Source of the DNA: Bacteroidales bacterium | GTDB taxonomy: Bacteria > Bacteroidota > Bacteroidia > Bacteroidales > Marinilabiliaceae | Length of the DNA: 46,432 bases | Assembly (NCBI GenBank): GCA_024401415.1 | Contig: JAKSLC010000004.1 | Span: forward strand, 1-46,432 | Reading direction: 5' to 3' | Shown here: piece by piece, positions 17,592 to 25,909 of the stretch | Position numbering within the stretch: the first letter of the stretch is position 1 | How the letters are laid out: each line of letters opens with the position of its first letter | Notes under the pieces: model-generated | Databases searched by the model: none | Seen by the model: the letters and a program-made list of their open reading frames with translations, nothing else | What the model was told of the DNA's origin: nothing | Translations under genes and position numbers: made by a program

Positions 17592-18764
17592 TTATTTGTT
17601 AATATTCAATAGTTTAACAATTCTGTCAAATACGCCTGTGTTTTGATACCAACCATTGAATTCCTCTGCACCAGGACCTGCAGCGTTTACTGGTACCATA
17701 ATGCCTGTCTGGTTGCCTGTAGAGAAGTTAGCCTTTACTGCGCCTGTCTCGTAGTCGCCATTGATGATAGATAGACCTCCTGTCTCATGGTCTGCTGTGA
17801 TTACTATGAGGGTCTCTTTGTTCTCTGCAGCAAATTTTAGAGCCTCACCTACAGCTTTGTCCATGTCTAGTACCTCGTTAACTACTTCGTTTATTACGTT
17901 GTGGTGTCCTCCCCAGTCTATTTGAGACCCCTCAACCATGAGGAAGAAGCCGTTGTCTTCTTTGCTCAATATATCAATTGCTTTTTTGGTCGACTCAGCT
18001 AATGAGAATTTACGGTCAGTAACTACATCTGGCATATGTTCTGGGTATGCAAGCACTGCAAGTTTGCTGTCGTTGTCGTTTTTTGCACTCTCAAGATCTT
18101 CGTAGAATCGGTACCCCTCTTTCTCGGTCATCTCTTTTACTAGGTTTCTGCCGTCTTTGCGCTTTGTGAAGTGCTTCATGCCTCCGCCGATAAATACGTC
18201 AATTCCGGAATTTTGATAGAATGTCGCAATATCTTCGTATTTGTGTCTGTCGTTGACGTGCGCAACGAATGACGCTGGTGTAGCATGTGTTACCGCTACT
18301 GTAACAACAACTCCTGTTGCAAGTCCAGCTTTCTCTGCCAAGTGAAGCATCGATGGTACAGCTACAGTGTCTGGTGTCATACCTATCATGTAGTTGCGTG
18401 TTTTCTTTCCTGTGGCCAACGCTGTGCCGCCTGCAGCTGAGTCTGTTACGTAGTTATCCCAAGATTGGGTCTGACTGTAGCCGCTAAGGTTTAGCTGAGA
18501 CATATACATCTGTCCGCCGTTTGCTGTCAGTGCTGCGTATACCTGAGCCTGACCCATGCCGTCACCAATAAAGAATATCACATTTTTAGGTGTCTTGGCA
18601 AAAGAAGCTTTGGCCTCGCTGGTTATGTATTGTGTAGGTATATATTTGTCTTTATATTCTTTGAGTTCTGTCTTGTTGATTATGTCTTTGTAGTTCTCTT
18701 GTGCATAGCTCGATGTATATGTCAGAGCCATTAAGCTGGCTAACGTGTATTTCAATATTCTCAT
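17592..18764 (-). CDS. phoA: Exported alkaline phosphatase
   Basis: A 390-residue PhoA-family phosphomonoesterase of the periplasm. The signal peptide is MRILKYTLASLMALTYTSSYAQ. Metal and catalytic residues are visible: Asp68 in FFIGDGMG, the nucleophile Ser109 in VTDSAAGGTALATG, a His in VTHATPASF, WGGHHN, and TADHETGG for zinc binding. It is shorter than E. coli PhoA but normal for Bacteroidetes. It follows menB by 113 bases with no clear promoter between. No Pho box is recognisable. Confidence 0.92.
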   Translation of the reverse strand: MRILKYTLASLMALTYTSSYAQENYKDIINKTELKEYKDKYIPTQYITSEAKASFAKTPKNVIFFIGDGMGQAQVYAALTANGGQMYMSQLNLSGYSQTQSWDNYVTDSAAGGTALATGKKTRNYMIGMTPDTVAVPSMLHLAEKAGLATGVVVTVAVTHATPASFVAHVNDRHKYEDIATFYQNSGIDVFIGGGMKHFTKRKDGRNLVKEMTEKEGYRFYEDLESAKNDNDSKLAVLAYPEHMPDVVTDRKFSLAESTKKAIDILSKEDNGFFLMVEGSQIDWGGHHNVINEVVNEVLDMDKAVGEALKFAAENKETLIVITADHETGGLSIINGDYETGAVKANFSTGNQTGIMVPVNAAGPGAEEFNGWYQNTGVFDRIVKLLNINK

Positions 18765-18877
18765 GTCAATAAAGATGTTTTTTAATTTTAGTTGATACTT
18801 TTTTATAGTGAATCATAATATAAGGTCGAGCCTGCGTATATTTAGTCTAAACCTTATAGATAATAGATATTCAATTT

Positions 18878-19678
18878 TTAAAATTTGAATTTGAAGTTCG
18901 GCTTTCTCTTCTCCAGGAATGCCTTGCCTCCTTCTTGAGCCTCTTCTGTCATATAGTAGAGCATGGTAGCATCCCCTGCAAGTTCCTGTATTCCGGCCTG
19001 ACCATCCAACTCTGCGTTAAGTCCTACTTTTATCATTCTTAGCGCAAGAGGGGATAGCTGCATCATCTCTTCTGCCCATGAAATGACTTCTGATTCCAGT
19101 TGGTCCTGCGGTACTACTTTGTTTACAAGTCCCATTTCAAGTGCCTCTTGTGCAGTGTATTGTCTGCATAGGAACCATATCTCACGAGCTTTTTTCTGAC
19201 CTACTACTCTTGCAAGGTACGATGCACCAAACCCAGCATCGAAACTACCCACTCTAGGTCCAGTCTGGCCAAAGCGCGCATTTTCTGAGGCTATCGAGAG
19301 GTCACATACTACATGTAGCACATGTCCGCCACCTATGGCAAAACCATTTACCATCGCTATGACTGGTTTTGGTATGCTCCTGATTTGTTTTTGAACATGA
19401 AGTATGTTGAGGTGTGGAGCACCATCTTTGTCTACATATCCGCCAAAGCCTTTTACGTGCATGTCACCTCCAGCGCAGAATGCTTTGTCTCCAGCACCAG
19501 TGAGGACTACTACTCTGATGTCAGAACATCTTTCACAGTAGTTAAGCGCATCTATCATCTCCTCAACTGTAAGTGGGGTGAATGCATTGCGGTAACGCTC
19601 TCTGTTAATGGTAATTCGGGCTATATGGTTATACTCGTCAAAGAGTATCTCTTCGTAATCTTTTATTTTTGTCCACAT
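18878..19678 (-). CDS. menB: 1,4-dihydroxy-2-naphthoyl-CoA synthase
   Basis: A 266-residue crotonase-fold enzyme of menaquinone synthesis, closing the second ring from o-succinylbenzoyl-CoA. The oxyanion-hole segments are [12 protein letters not shown] (about 60-71) and [44 protein letters not shown] is characteristic of MenB rather than other enoyl-CoA hydratases. The other men genes are not nearby. Its ATG is 11 bases after the preceding stop, so it is probably co-transcribed with the TPR/PD40 gene. Confidence 0.93.
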   Translation of the reverse strand: MWTKIKDYEEILFDEYNHIARITINRERYRNAFTPLTVEEMIDALNYCERCSDIRVVVLTGAGDKAFCAGGDMHVKGFGGYVDKDGAPHLNILHVQKQIRSIPKPVIAMVNGFAIGGGHVLHVVCDLSIASENARFGQTGPRVGSFDAGFGASYLARVVGQKKAREIWFLCRQYTAQEALEMGLVNKVVPQDQLESEVISWAEEMMQLSPLALRMIKVGLNAELDGQAGIQELAGDATMLYYMTEEAQEGGKAFLEKRKPNFKFKF

Positions 19679-19689
19679 GATATTTCTTC

Positions 19690-21255
19690 TTATTCGGAAG
19701 CCGAAAGTAAGAATATTTTTTGGATTACGTCTTGTGTATATACTTTTTCCTCAACTTTTATGGTCGTTTCAAAGTCATTAGCTTCTGGCGATTGTATCGT
19801 TATTTTGTAAACTCCAGGTTCTAAGGCTAAAATAAATGTCGATGATTGTAGATTTAGTTTCGCCGTAGCTACTAGCTCTTCGTTTTCGTCAAGTATTTGG
19901 ATAAGTGGCATTTGCGTGAGCGGACGTGGCTTTGGCTTCATCTCTATGCCTACAAAGCATTTCATGATGGCTGTACTCGCCTCTTTCGCATCGTCAATGA
20001 CACAATAGATATCTCGGCAGCCATAACTGTCTTTTCTGACGTTGCTGATGTATGAGTATCTGCCATCAGAAGTGAATGATATGGTCATGTTGTCAAATGT
20101 GTCGTTTAGCGGATATGGAAGTTGCACAGGCTTGCCCCACTTGAATTCTTTAGGGTCAAGGTCTGAGTAGTAGAGGTCATATCCTCCCATCGATGTCTCA
20201 TTGTTGGATGCAAAGTATAGTCTCTTTCCGTCAATTGAGAATGTAGGGTAGTTTTCATCGTACAGTTCTGTGTTTACCTCTCCTGGTAGTGGGCGTGCTT
20301 CCGACCATTTGCCCGCAAGCTTAATAGAGTAGTATAGGTCAAGTTTGCCGTTCAATGTAGTGGCAGAGAAAATAATCGTATCTCCCTTGATGGCCGACCC
20401 TACCTCATCTCCAATAAGGTCAATAGGTTCAATGAGCTTTTCTGCCGACGCAAATTTGCCTGCTGCTCCTTTCTCTTTGCATTGGAATATGCCGAAATCT
20501 CCCGAACGGTTACTTGTTATCATTAGTCCACCATCGTATATGTTGGTGACATAATCGTCAAATAGGGTATTGATCGGACCTGTTGCAAGTTTGCTCTTTG
20601 TCCAGCCTAAATCCTGATTTTCTGCATATTTTATGCTGTAGTAGTTGATAAGCTCGCCACTGTTGAATTTTTCGTCACATGAGAAGTATAGAACACTGTT
20701 GTCTTTGTTGATGATAGGACAGATCTCGTTGGATGGCGAGTTTATCATCTCGCCCATATTTACAAGTCTCACTTTTGCTGAGTCTCTCACCATTCTCGCA
20801 GCATTCTCTATGCTCTTCATAAGGCTGTTGGCCTCTGTCATCAACTCTCCCTCTTCAATCATAGTCATATAATCTTTGAGGTATTTCTTCGCTTTGTCAA
20901 ATCGGTGCGAATGGTAATTGGCTTGTGCAGCAAGAAGATATGCGTTTACATCTTCTGTGTTTAATTGCATATATCGGTCCACAAAGTAGCACGCAGTGTC
21001 TTTCGGCATGTCTTCGTATACTACACTTTCTACTATTTTAAGTAAAAGCGCAGGGTTGGCTTTGTTCTTTGTCCCCTTTGAATAAAATTTCATGTACTCC
21101 TTAAGCGCTCTGTGGTAAGAGCCAGCGTAGAAATAGGTGTCTCCTTTTACACATCCTGTTATAGATTCCTCTACTTTTAGTTTTTGCGCATAAGTATCAT
21201 TGGCGTTTGCTCCTAGCATAATAGCAATGGCCAATACCATGATTCTAAAGGTCAT
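19690..21255 (-). CDS. Exported TPR/PD40 beta-propeller protein
   Basis: About 521 residues. I start at [24 protein letters not shown] (21255), a normal signal peptide; an ATG ten codons upstream is also possible. TPR-like helices (about 35-160) are followed by a PD40/WD40-like propeller with repeats such as [31 protein letters not shown] and GGYDLYYSD, then a C-terminal beta domain. This is the layout of Bacteroidetes PD40-OmpA proteins but without the peptidoglycan-binding OmpA domain. Probably a periplasmic scaffold; the role is unknown. Confidence 0.75.
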   Translation of the reverse strand: MTFRIMVLAIAIMLGANANDTYAQKLKVEESITGCVKGDTYFYAGSYHRALKEYMKFYSKGTKNKANPALLLKIVESVVYEDMPKDTACYFVDRYMQLNTEDVNAYLLAAQANYHSHRFDKAKKYLKDYMTMIEEGELMTEANSLMKSIENAARMVRDSAKVRLVNMGEMINSPSNEICPIINKDNSVLYFSCDEKFNSGELINYYSIKYAENQDLGWTKSKLATGPINTLFDDYVTNIYDGGLMITSNRSGDFGIFQCKEKGAAGKFASAEKLIEPIDLIGDEVGSAIKGDTIIFSATTLNGKLDLYYSIKLAGKWSEARPLPGEVNTELYDENYPTFSIDGKRLYFASNNETSMGGYDLYYSDLDPKEFKWGKPVQLPYPLNDTFDNMTISFTSDGRYSYISNVRKDSYGCRDIYCVIDDAKEASTAIMKCFVGIEMKPKPRPLTQMPLIQILDENEELVATAKLNLQSSTFILALEPGVYKITIQSPEANDFETTIKVEEKVYTQDVIQKIFLLSASE

Positions 21256-21347
21256 TCCTTTTATATTCTTGAAGGTAAGTGTCATAAAGAAAGTTGTTTA
21301 CATGCTGTGAATAAAGTTGATTATTCTACGCATGGTTATTGTTAAAG

Positions 21348-21378
21348 TTTCGTAATTTGATAGAAACTGCTAACTTTG
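21348..21378 (+). promoter_or_regulatory. Promoter of the Rid-like/MFS operon
   Basis: TTTC (21348-21351), 19 bases, TAACTTTG (21371-21378): one mismatch in the -33 element. The in-frame TTG at 21376 lies inside the -7 box and therefore is not the start. Confidence 0.6.
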
Positions 21379-21408
21379 CAGTCGCAATTTAGAATAATCA
21401 GATTACAG

Positions 21409-22470
21409 ATGGCATCACCTATATCGTCACGAGATAAATATTACATTCTTCGCGTATCATCATCTTCTTTATCAGCTCAGGAGCAGTTTAATGAGATTCT
21501 ATCCCAAATACGGGTTCTGAACCAGATGTCGCGACTGTCTAGTTCGTCTATAGTTTTTGTCCGCCTGTTTATTTCTGATGTGGCCAACCAGTTGCAATAT
21601 CTCCCTGAGGATCAACCGGATTATGCTCTTAGCATTATTGGTCAGGCTCCTCTGGATGGTACTAAGGTAGCTGCTTTAGTTTACATCATGCAGGGTGTAA
21701 CAGTTAATCGTGTTACAGATAATACCGTAGCAGTCACTGATGGCGGTGTGACTCACTATTGGACTACTCAAGTACAATTTTCGGGCCAAAATTCTCATGA
21801 GCAGACTGTTTCTATTTTTAACGATTATATAGCAGGTCTTCAGTCTTGCAATATGTCTCTACTCAATAATTGTATTCGCACATGGTTCTTTGTTCATGAT
21901 GTCGACCACAATTATCTTGGGGTGGTAAACGGACGTAATGAAAAGTTCGCCGAGCAGGGTCTCTCTACAGATACCCATTTTATTGCTTCTACGGGTATCG
22001 GTGGCGAACCTACTCTTCCTTCGTCGCTGGTTCAGATGGATGCGTATGCTGTCGATGGCGTGCCTTCTTCTGACGTCCATTATCTCTACGCAAAGTCTCA
22101 CCTTAATTGTACCGCCGAGTATGGCGTCTCGTTCGAGCGCGGTACTTATGTGGATTATCCTGACTCGCGCCGCGTATTTATCTCAGGCACAGCATCTATA
22201 GATAATCGTGGTCGCGTATTGTATGAGGGCGATATTATTGCGCAGACAGAGCGCGCTTTAGAAAATATAGAGGTCCTTCTTGCTGAGGCTCAGACTGATT
22301 TCTCAAATGTTCAGTACCTCTTGGTGTATCTTCGCGATGTTGCCGATTATGCCATCGTTAAGGAGCAGTTAATCAAGCGTTTCAATGATACTATCCCTTT
22401 TGTTATTCTGCAAGCTCCCGTATGTCGACCTAAATGGCTCATCGAAATGGAGTGCGTAGCAATAAGGTGA
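21409..22470 (+). CDS. Multi-domain Rid (YjgF)-like protein, chorismatase-like layout
   Basis: A 353-residue protein starting MASPISSRDKYYILRVSS. Rid-fold segments appear to repeat: about 25-60 (FNEILSQIRVL, FVRLFISDVAN), 125-200 (SIFNDYIAGL, CIRTWFFVHDVDHNY, NEKFAEQGL) and 255-353 (RVFISGTASIDNRG, TERALENIEVLLAEA, YLLVYLRDVADY, VCRPKWLIEMECVAI). Single Rid proteins are about 125 residues, so this resembles the larger FkbO/Hyg5-type chorismatases, which are built from Rid-like folds. Catalytic identity is not shown here. The MFS gene starts 41 bases after its stop. Confidence 0.6.
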   Translation: MASPISSRDKYYILRVSSSSLSAQEQFNEILSQIRVLNQMSRLSSSSIVFVRLFISDVANQLQYLPEDQPDYALSIIGQAPLDGTKVAALVYIMQGVTVNRVTDNTVAVTDGGVTHYWTTQVQFSGQNSHEQTVSIFNDYIAGLQSCNMSLLNNCIRTWFFVHDVDHNYLGVVNGRNEKFAEQGLSTDTHFIASTGIGGEPTLPSSLVQMDAYAVDGVPSSDVHYLYAKSHLNCTAEYGVSFERGTYVDYPDSRRVFISGTASIDNRGRVLYEGDIIAQTERALENIEVLLAEAQTDFSNVQYLLVYLRDVADYAIVKEQLIKRFNDTIPFVILQAPVCRPKWLIEMECVAIR

Positions 22471-22511
22471 TTTCTCTCTGTTACAACGATCCAACAACAA
22501 TAGTCGCTCGC

Positions 22512-23705
22512 ATGAATCGACAGATTACTACTTCCAGCACTATGCTTCGCATTCTCTTGTGTCTCGGAGCTTCTCATCTTCTTAACGACCTTCTGCAGGC
22601 AGTCCTCACAGCTTCTTATCCTGTCATTAAGGAAGAACTTGCTATGTCTTTCGCCGAAATAGGTCTCATTACTTTGGTTTATCAGATAGCTGCTTCTGTA
22701 TTCCAACCTGTAGTCGGTCTCTTTTTCGACCGTCACCCTATGCCTCGTAGCTTGTGGTTAGCTACAACTTTTACTACCATAGGTATCATTGGACTGGCTG
22801 TCTCTCCAACTATCCATTGGATGCTCCCAAGTGTAGTCAGCCTCGGTCTGGGTGCTTCTACCTTGCACCCAGAGGCATCTCGTATCGCTTCGCTAGCCTC
22901 AGGCGGTAAGGGTGGTCTCGCTCAATCAATATTGCAGGTGGGTGGTAACATCGGTAGCTCGCTCGGACCTCTGCTCGTAGCAGCTATTGTTGCTCCGAAT
23001 GGTAGAACCAGTATCCTATGGTTCCTCTTTTTTGCCGCTTTGGCTTATATGGTAGCTCGTCCTGTCAGCCGTTGGTTCGCAGATTATCTCGCTCGAGCTC
23101 GTAAAGAGAATATCCGTATGGCAGTGTCTAATCAGAGACCTTTGTCTCTAAGCATGACTGTTTGGGCTCTCGTCGTGCTGACAGTTCTCATTTTTTCCAA
23201 GTATATCTACATGGCAAGCCTCACGAATTACTATACTTTCTATCTCATCGAGCAGTTCGGTGTGAGTGTGCAGTTCTCTCAGGTATGCCTCTTCACATTC
23301 CTTGCTGCTACAGCTATTGGTACTTTCGTCGGTGGCCCTGTTGGGGATCGTATCGGCCGTAAGTATGTAATATGGATTTCTATTCTGGGCACAGCTCCAT
23401 TCTCGCTCTTTATGCCTTATGTTGGATTGTGGCCCACCATAGCGTTGTCTTTCTGTGCAGGCTTTATGCTCTCTTCTGCATTCCCAGCTATCCTGCTTTA
23501 TGCACAGGAACTTCTCCCATATCGACTCGGTCTGATTTCTGGCCTTTTCTATGGCTTCGCTTTCGGAGTAGCAGGTATCGCTAGCGCTGTCCTCGGTCAG
23601 TATATCGACTTGTATGGTCTTAAGTCAGTCTACGATTTCTGCGCTTATATGCCATTGCTCGGTCTTGTAGCTGCATTCCTTCCTTCTTTGGGAAAGAAGA
23701 AATAA
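22512..23705 (+). CDS. MFS transporter, fosmidomycin-resistance (Fsr)-like
   Basis: A 397-residue, 12-helix major facilitator. The N terminus MLRILLCLGASHLLNDLLQAVLTASYPVIKEEL and the GLGASTLHPEASRIA and GGNIGSSLGPLL motifs are typical of the Fsr family; the loop between helices 8 and 9 reads GGPVGDRIGRKYV. It probably exports a small toxic compound. The start at 22512 avoids overlap with the upstream gene. Its pairing with the Rid-like gene suggests an enzyme-plus-exporter operon. Confidence 0.82.
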   Translation: MNRQITTSSTMLRILLCLGASHLLNDLLQAVLTASYPVIKEELAMSFAEIGLITLVYQIAASVFQPVVGLFFDRHPMPRSLWLATTFTTIGIIGLAVSPTIHWMLPSVVSLGLGASTLHPEASRIASLASGGKGGLAQSILQVGGNIGSSLGPLLVAAIVAPNGRTSILWFLFFAALAYMVARPVSRWFADYLARARKENIRMAVSNQRPLSLSMTVWALVVLTVLIFSKYIYMASLTNYYTFYLIEQFGVSVQFSQVCLFTFLAATAIGTFVGGPVGDRIGRKYVIWISILGTAPFSLFMPYVGLWPTIALSFCAGFMLSSAFPAILLYAQELLPYRLGLISGLFYGFAFGVAGIASAVLGQYIDLYGLKSVYDFCAYMPLLGLVAAFLPSLGKKK

Positions 23706-24015
23706 TATAAACTGATTCTGCTTCCCAACACCTCCTTCCTCTAGGGAAGGGTGGTGGTGAGATATTTAGGCACTGACAAAAATATCACTCTACATTACGT
23801 CAAACTGATTGCACTCTTTTTATCATTTCAGAAGAAATCTTTGATTCCTGAGATATTGTGCCTAACTTTTTTTTATATGCTAAAGACTAGCTGGTGTTTT
23901 ATGTTTGTCCTTTACTTTATTAAAGTGATTTAGAGTAAAACAGATTTAAAATATTCACCAGCTTTCTTGAGTTTGTTTTACTTGAGAATTTTGAGTGACA
24001 TTTGCATTGTTAAAT
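23706..24015. other. Intergenic stretch between the MFS gene and the small membrane protein gene
   Basis: It holds an inverted repeat at 23730-23756 (cacctccttcc against ggaagggtggtg), which may terminate the MFS transcript, and a possible promoter at 23972-24004. The rest is A/T-rich with no supported gene; a 60-codon GTG frame at 23751 starts inside the hairpin and looks spurious. Confidence 0.5.
23972..24004 (+). promoter_or_regulatory. Weak promoter for the small membrane protein
   Basis: TTTG (23972-23975), 21 bases, GACATTTG (23997-24004). One mismatch at the -7 box. It would give a very short leader, favouring the second ATG at 24025. Confidence 0.4.
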
Positions 24016-24174
24016 ATGAATAGTATGAATCTTTTAATTGCTCTTTTGACTGTAGTAGTGTTAGTGTTTGTTTCGGCTGTGCTGGGATATGACAGTTATT
24101 GGCTCAAATTGGCGATTATCGTTATGGTCTGTACGGTGTATTATTTTGTCCGTAAGAAAATCAAAAAATCGTAA
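24016..24174 (+). CDS. Small two-helix membrane protein (52 residues)
   Basis: The frame reads MNSMNLLIALLTVVVLVFVS, then a short polar GYDSYW turn, a second hydrophobic helix LKLAIIVMVCTVYYF and a basic end VRKKIKKS. This is a convincing two-pass small membrane protein with positive-inside C terminus. The start may be the second methionine (24025). No family is recognised. It is convergent with the AAA-ATPase-like gene; both stop codons lie in one small inverted repeat (24172-24196). Confidence 0.6.
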   Translation: MNSMNLLIALLTVVVLVFVSAVLGYDSYWLKLAIIVMVCTVYYFVRKKIKKS

Positions 24175-24193
24175 TTGGCTTACATAATCCCAA

Positions 24194-25753
24194 TTATACC
24201 TCTCTAACCAGATACTCATCTATGCCTCGTATCTCATTGCTGAAGTTGGCACCAACGCATACTATCTTCTTGCCACTAGCCTTGAATGGGTCGGCATAGT
24301 GCTTTTCCTCTATCTGATTTAGTGCTTCCTGGGCCGACTTCTCAAACTTGAATTCCCATATATATACATAGTCAGAGGTCTCCATTGTCATGTCGATGCG
24401 ACCTTCACTTGTATGATATTCTGCTCTTGTATATATGCCACAAAGCTGACTGACAATGAACATCACATTCTGATAGTGGTTCTCCAGGTCACGGACGAGT
24501 TCGTATGGCGTGTTTGAGAAAAGACTCTTGAGGCGCTTCATGAAGCCATCAATTTTGCCGGCACGAAGGTCTAGAACGAAATTCTGGACATTAAATCCTG
24601 TGTCGCTTTGGTCAACGGATGTATAAAATGGCATCAGGTATCTCACAAACCCCTCTCGTACTTCCTCATTAGGGAAGCCTAACTTATAGATGCCAAACTC
24701 TTTTTCATAGCCTTTGATTGTCAGATAGCCACTCTGAAATATGACAGGGATAGGGTTCTTCGAGGTCGAATCCACAGAATTTAGTACATCGGCATTGACC
24801 TCTTTGTTCGCCATCTCCTCAAGGTTGTAGTTGTGCTTCTTTAGCAACTCAACAAGATATGTAGGCGTACCTGTCTCGAACCAGTAGCTACCAAAGTCAA
24901 GGCTTGTCAGTGCATTCAATACACTGAAAGGATTATACATACCCTTAGACTTTGCCGAAAAATGGTAACCGTCATATTGTTTCTTAAGTTCTGCATACGC
25001 CTCGTCTTTTGTCATCTCCTGGTTCTCGGCCAGATTTGTCACATAAGCGTCAAAGTTGGCATGCAGTTCCTCTTCGGTAATGCCACAGATATCGCTGTAT
25101 ATATTGTCAAGTGAGATATCTCGTAGGTTATTCAAATCGCTGAAAACACTCACCTTGCCAAACTTGGTTACGCCCGTGAGCATGGCGAACTTGATGCAGC
25201 CGTCCATACTCTTCAGTGCACCATAGAAACCCTTGAGCGTAGCACGATACTCGTCCTGAAGCTCGGAATTTCCTATAGCCTGAAGCATTGGCTTGTCATA
25301 CTCGTCAACTAGAATTACCACACGCTGGCCAGTCTTTTCGTATGCACGACGGATAACACCTTCGAAACGTGGGCCAAAACCCTTCTCTGATTCCTGTGCA
25401 CCATAGATTTTCTCCCAGTTGGTCAGAGCATTATTTATCACATTGTCAAGTGCCTCTTTCTCCGAATATTTCGCCGTATTCAAATCCAGATGCAGCACAG
25501 GGTGAACATTCCACTTCTGCTCAAGTTTTTCTACAGCTAACCCCTTGAACAACTCTTTCTTGCCCAAGAAATAAGCCTTGAGAGTAGATATCATCATGCT
25601 CTTGCCAAAACGGCGAGGGCGTGAAAGAAAGTAGTAACGACCCGTGCTGACCAACTTATACATTATTGCGGTTTTATCCACATAAAGATAGTCGTCAACA
25701 ATCAGACTTTCAAAATCCTGTATACCTATTGGCAAATTCTTGAGTTGTTGCAT
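24194..25753 (-). CDS. AAA-ATPase-like protein with PD-(D/E)XK nuclease-like C terminus
   Basis: 519 residues with the two-part layout of AAA-ATPase_like (PF09820 type) plus PDDEXK_9 (PF08011 type). The N terminus LPIGIQDFESLIVDDYLYVDKT and the P-loop variant SRPRRFGKSMM are characteristic; VVILVDEYDKPM is the Walker B. Near the C terminus, EGRIDMTMETSDYVYIWEFKFEKSAQEALNQI gives the D...ExK nuclease pattern. Members occur in many copies in Bacteroidales genomes; function unknown. It has its own promoter. Confidence 0.88.
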   Translation of the reverse strand: MQQLKNLPIGIQDFESLIVDDYLYVDKTAIMYKLVSTGRYYFLSRPRRFGKSMMISTLKAYFLGKKELFKGLAVEKLEQKWNVHPVLHLDLNTAKYSEKEALDNVINNALTNWEKIYGAQESEKGFGPRFEGVIRRAYEKTGQRVVILVDEYDKPMLQAIGNSELQDEYRATLKGFYGALKSMDGCIKFAMLTGVTKFGKVSVFSDLNNLRDISLDNIYSDICGITEEELHANFDAYVTNLAENQEMTKDEAYAELKKQYDGYHFSAKSKGMYNPFSVLNALTSLDFGSYWFETGTPTYLVELLKKHNYNLEEMANKEVNADVLNSVDSTSKNPIPVIFQSGYLTIKGYEKEFGIYKLGFPNEEVREGFVRYLMPFYTSVDQSDTGFNVQNFVLDLRAGKIDGFMKRLKSLFSNTPYELVRDLENHYQNVMFIVSQLCGIYTRAEYHTSEGRIDMTMETSDYVYIWEFKFEKSAQEALNQIEEKHYADPFKASGKKIVCVGANFSNEIRGIDEYLVREV

Positions 25754-25775
25754 GATGCGAACTGTTTTCGACTAA

Positions 25776-25807
25776 CAAAAATAACATTTGGGTTGATATT
25801 ATGCAAA
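25776..25807 (-). promoter_or_regulatory. Promoter of the AAA-ATPase-like gene
   Basis: The minus strand reads TTTG (25804-25807), 20 bases, TATTTTTG (25776-25783): a full match to the Bacteroidales consensus, about 22 bases before the ATG. Confidence 0.75.
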
Positions 25808-25881
25808 TATACTATCTCACAAAAGTGGACACTAAAATCCTCCCCAAAAGTATGGTATTGTGCTATTTCAACTCAAAAAGT

Positions 25882-25909
25882 AGGCATTGGTCTTTATTCT
25901 CCAATGCCT
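25882..25909 (-). terminator. Terminator whose loop contains the permease stop codon
   Basis: Perfect 9-bp arms aggcattgg (25882-25890) and ccaatgcct (25901-25909); on the minus strand the hairpin is followed by ACTTTTTG. The TAA of the ABC permease lies in the 10-base loop. Confidence 0.7.

Noticed and set aside
18800..18850. Inverted repeat ataaggt...accttat between menB and phoA as a terminator or Pho-type operator
   Set aside because: The loop is about 24 bases, no T run follows and no known operator fits.
21376..21408. TTG start extending the Rid-like protein by 11 codons
   Set aside because: The TTG lies inside the TAACTTTG promoter box, so it would not be transcribed properly.
23751..23933. 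A 60-codon frame starting with GTG
   Set aside because: The start lies inside a hairpin, the composition is random-looking, and a better small gene lies downstream at 24016.
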